A stretch of 5,247 nucleotides of DNA from CAYNFH01 sp964396385 (GTDB lineage: Bacteria; Armatimonadota; Chthonomonadetes; Chthonomonadales; CAJBBX01), in NCBI GenBank assembly GCA_964396385.1, contig CAYNFH010000322.1, positions 1-5,247 of the forward strand, read 5' to 3'. A model generated the notes under the pieces. The model saw only the letters and a list, made by a program, of their open reading frames with translations. It did not search any database and was not told the origin of the DNA. This document shows, piece after piece, positions 5,100-5,247 of this stretch (position 1 is the stretch's first letter; each line of letters opens with the position of its first letter). The position numbers were made by a program, and so were the translations under genes.

Positions 5100-5143
5100 C
5101 GGGCCGAGCCTCCGCGAAAGCAGAGGTGGGCGCTGCCGGCCCG
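5100..5143. other. Two-tier hairpin in the upstream leader of the Tyr-rich gene
   Basis: An outer stem pairs CGGGCCG (5100-5106) with CGGCCCG (5137-5143), a perfect 7 bp. An inner stem at 5109-5126 reads CCTCTGC-TTTC-GCGGAGG on the minus strand: seven pairs including one G-U, with a four-base loop. On the plus strand the inner loop is GAAA, but one pair becomes a C-A mismatch, so the minus-strand RNA fits slightly better. No U-run follows. It may be a structured 5' leader or the end of an upstream transcript. No known riboswitch class is recognised. Confidence 0.35.
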
Positions 5144-5247
5144 ACCATGCTGTTCTTCGCGCCGGCCGCCCGGATCTCCTTCCAATGCGGCCGACGCGTA
5201 TGAGTTCAGACTTGGTGAGAGGGAATTTGGCCGGAGCGTCAGGTGGG

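Noticed and set aside
5041..5148. 35-codon minus-strand ORF starting at the ATG at 5148
   Set aside because: There is no properly spaced ribosome site and no recognisable sequence, and it lies in the structured leader of the Tyr-rich gene.
5037..5247. Two minus-strand frames open from the window edge to the Tyr-rich gene start, one ending in a TGA that overlaps the ATG as ATGA
   Set aside because: Translations look non-coding (Arg/Ser/Gly/Pro-rich, no motif). The C-terminal end of an upstream gene cannot be fully excluded without sequence beyond the window.

Overview
This 5.25 kb, GC-rich window looks chromosomal and comes from a bacterium that makes DUF1559-type prepilin-like proteins. The pseudopilin start (FTLIELLVV..., then LFPVFAQARE) is a form I associate mainly with Armatimonadota (Chthonomonas/Fimbriimonas-like) and, in variants, Planctomycetota. 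The phylum is an inference from this signature; there is no rRNA or housekeeping marker here. I see no mobile element, CRISPR array, tRNA or rRNA.

Layout. Positions 5-2181, minus strand: a three-gene co-directional module, in transcription order a GntR-headed regulator with a LacI-type sugar-sensor domain (2181-1084), a 78-residue single-pass membrane protein (1050-814), and an H-X9-DG prepilin-like protein (739-5). The last gene uses a TTG start and is preceded by a perfect 16-bp palindrome that touches its ribosome binding site. Positions 2182-2451: a divergent control region with a strong minus-strand sigma-70-type promoter (TTGACA, 17 bp, TAGGAT), two identical GTTATATAAC palindromes 128 bp apart, and an 8-bp inverted repeat between them. 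Positions 2452-3498, plus strand: a secreted helical protein that resembles the alpha/alpha-barrel (six-hairpin glycosidase) fold.

Positions 3495-3585: two inverted, in-register arrays of 8-bp GTAAAYGR-like units lie between the converging genes and supply the TAA stop codon of both. Positions 3582-5036, minus strand: a secreted tyrosine-rich repeat protein (5036-4551), followed after 24 bp by a uroporphyrinogen-decarboxylase-superfamily protein (4526-3582). The latter lacks the HemE N-terminal motif but keeps a His-X-Cys...Cys set like that of the zinc-dependent corrinoid methyltransferases. Positions 5037-5247: the leader of the Tyr-rich gene, with a tandem 14/15-bp repeat and a two-tier hairpin.

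How the parts may work together (inference): the regulator probably represses its own operon by binding the GTTATATAAC site just downstream of its promoter. Through the second copy it may also control the divergent secreted carbohydrate-active-like gene. That would link sensing of a sugar-like ligand to an extracellular enzyme and a surface or secreted pseudopilin. The Tyr-rich protein/URO-D pair appears to be a separate transcription unit with no obvious functional link to the rest.
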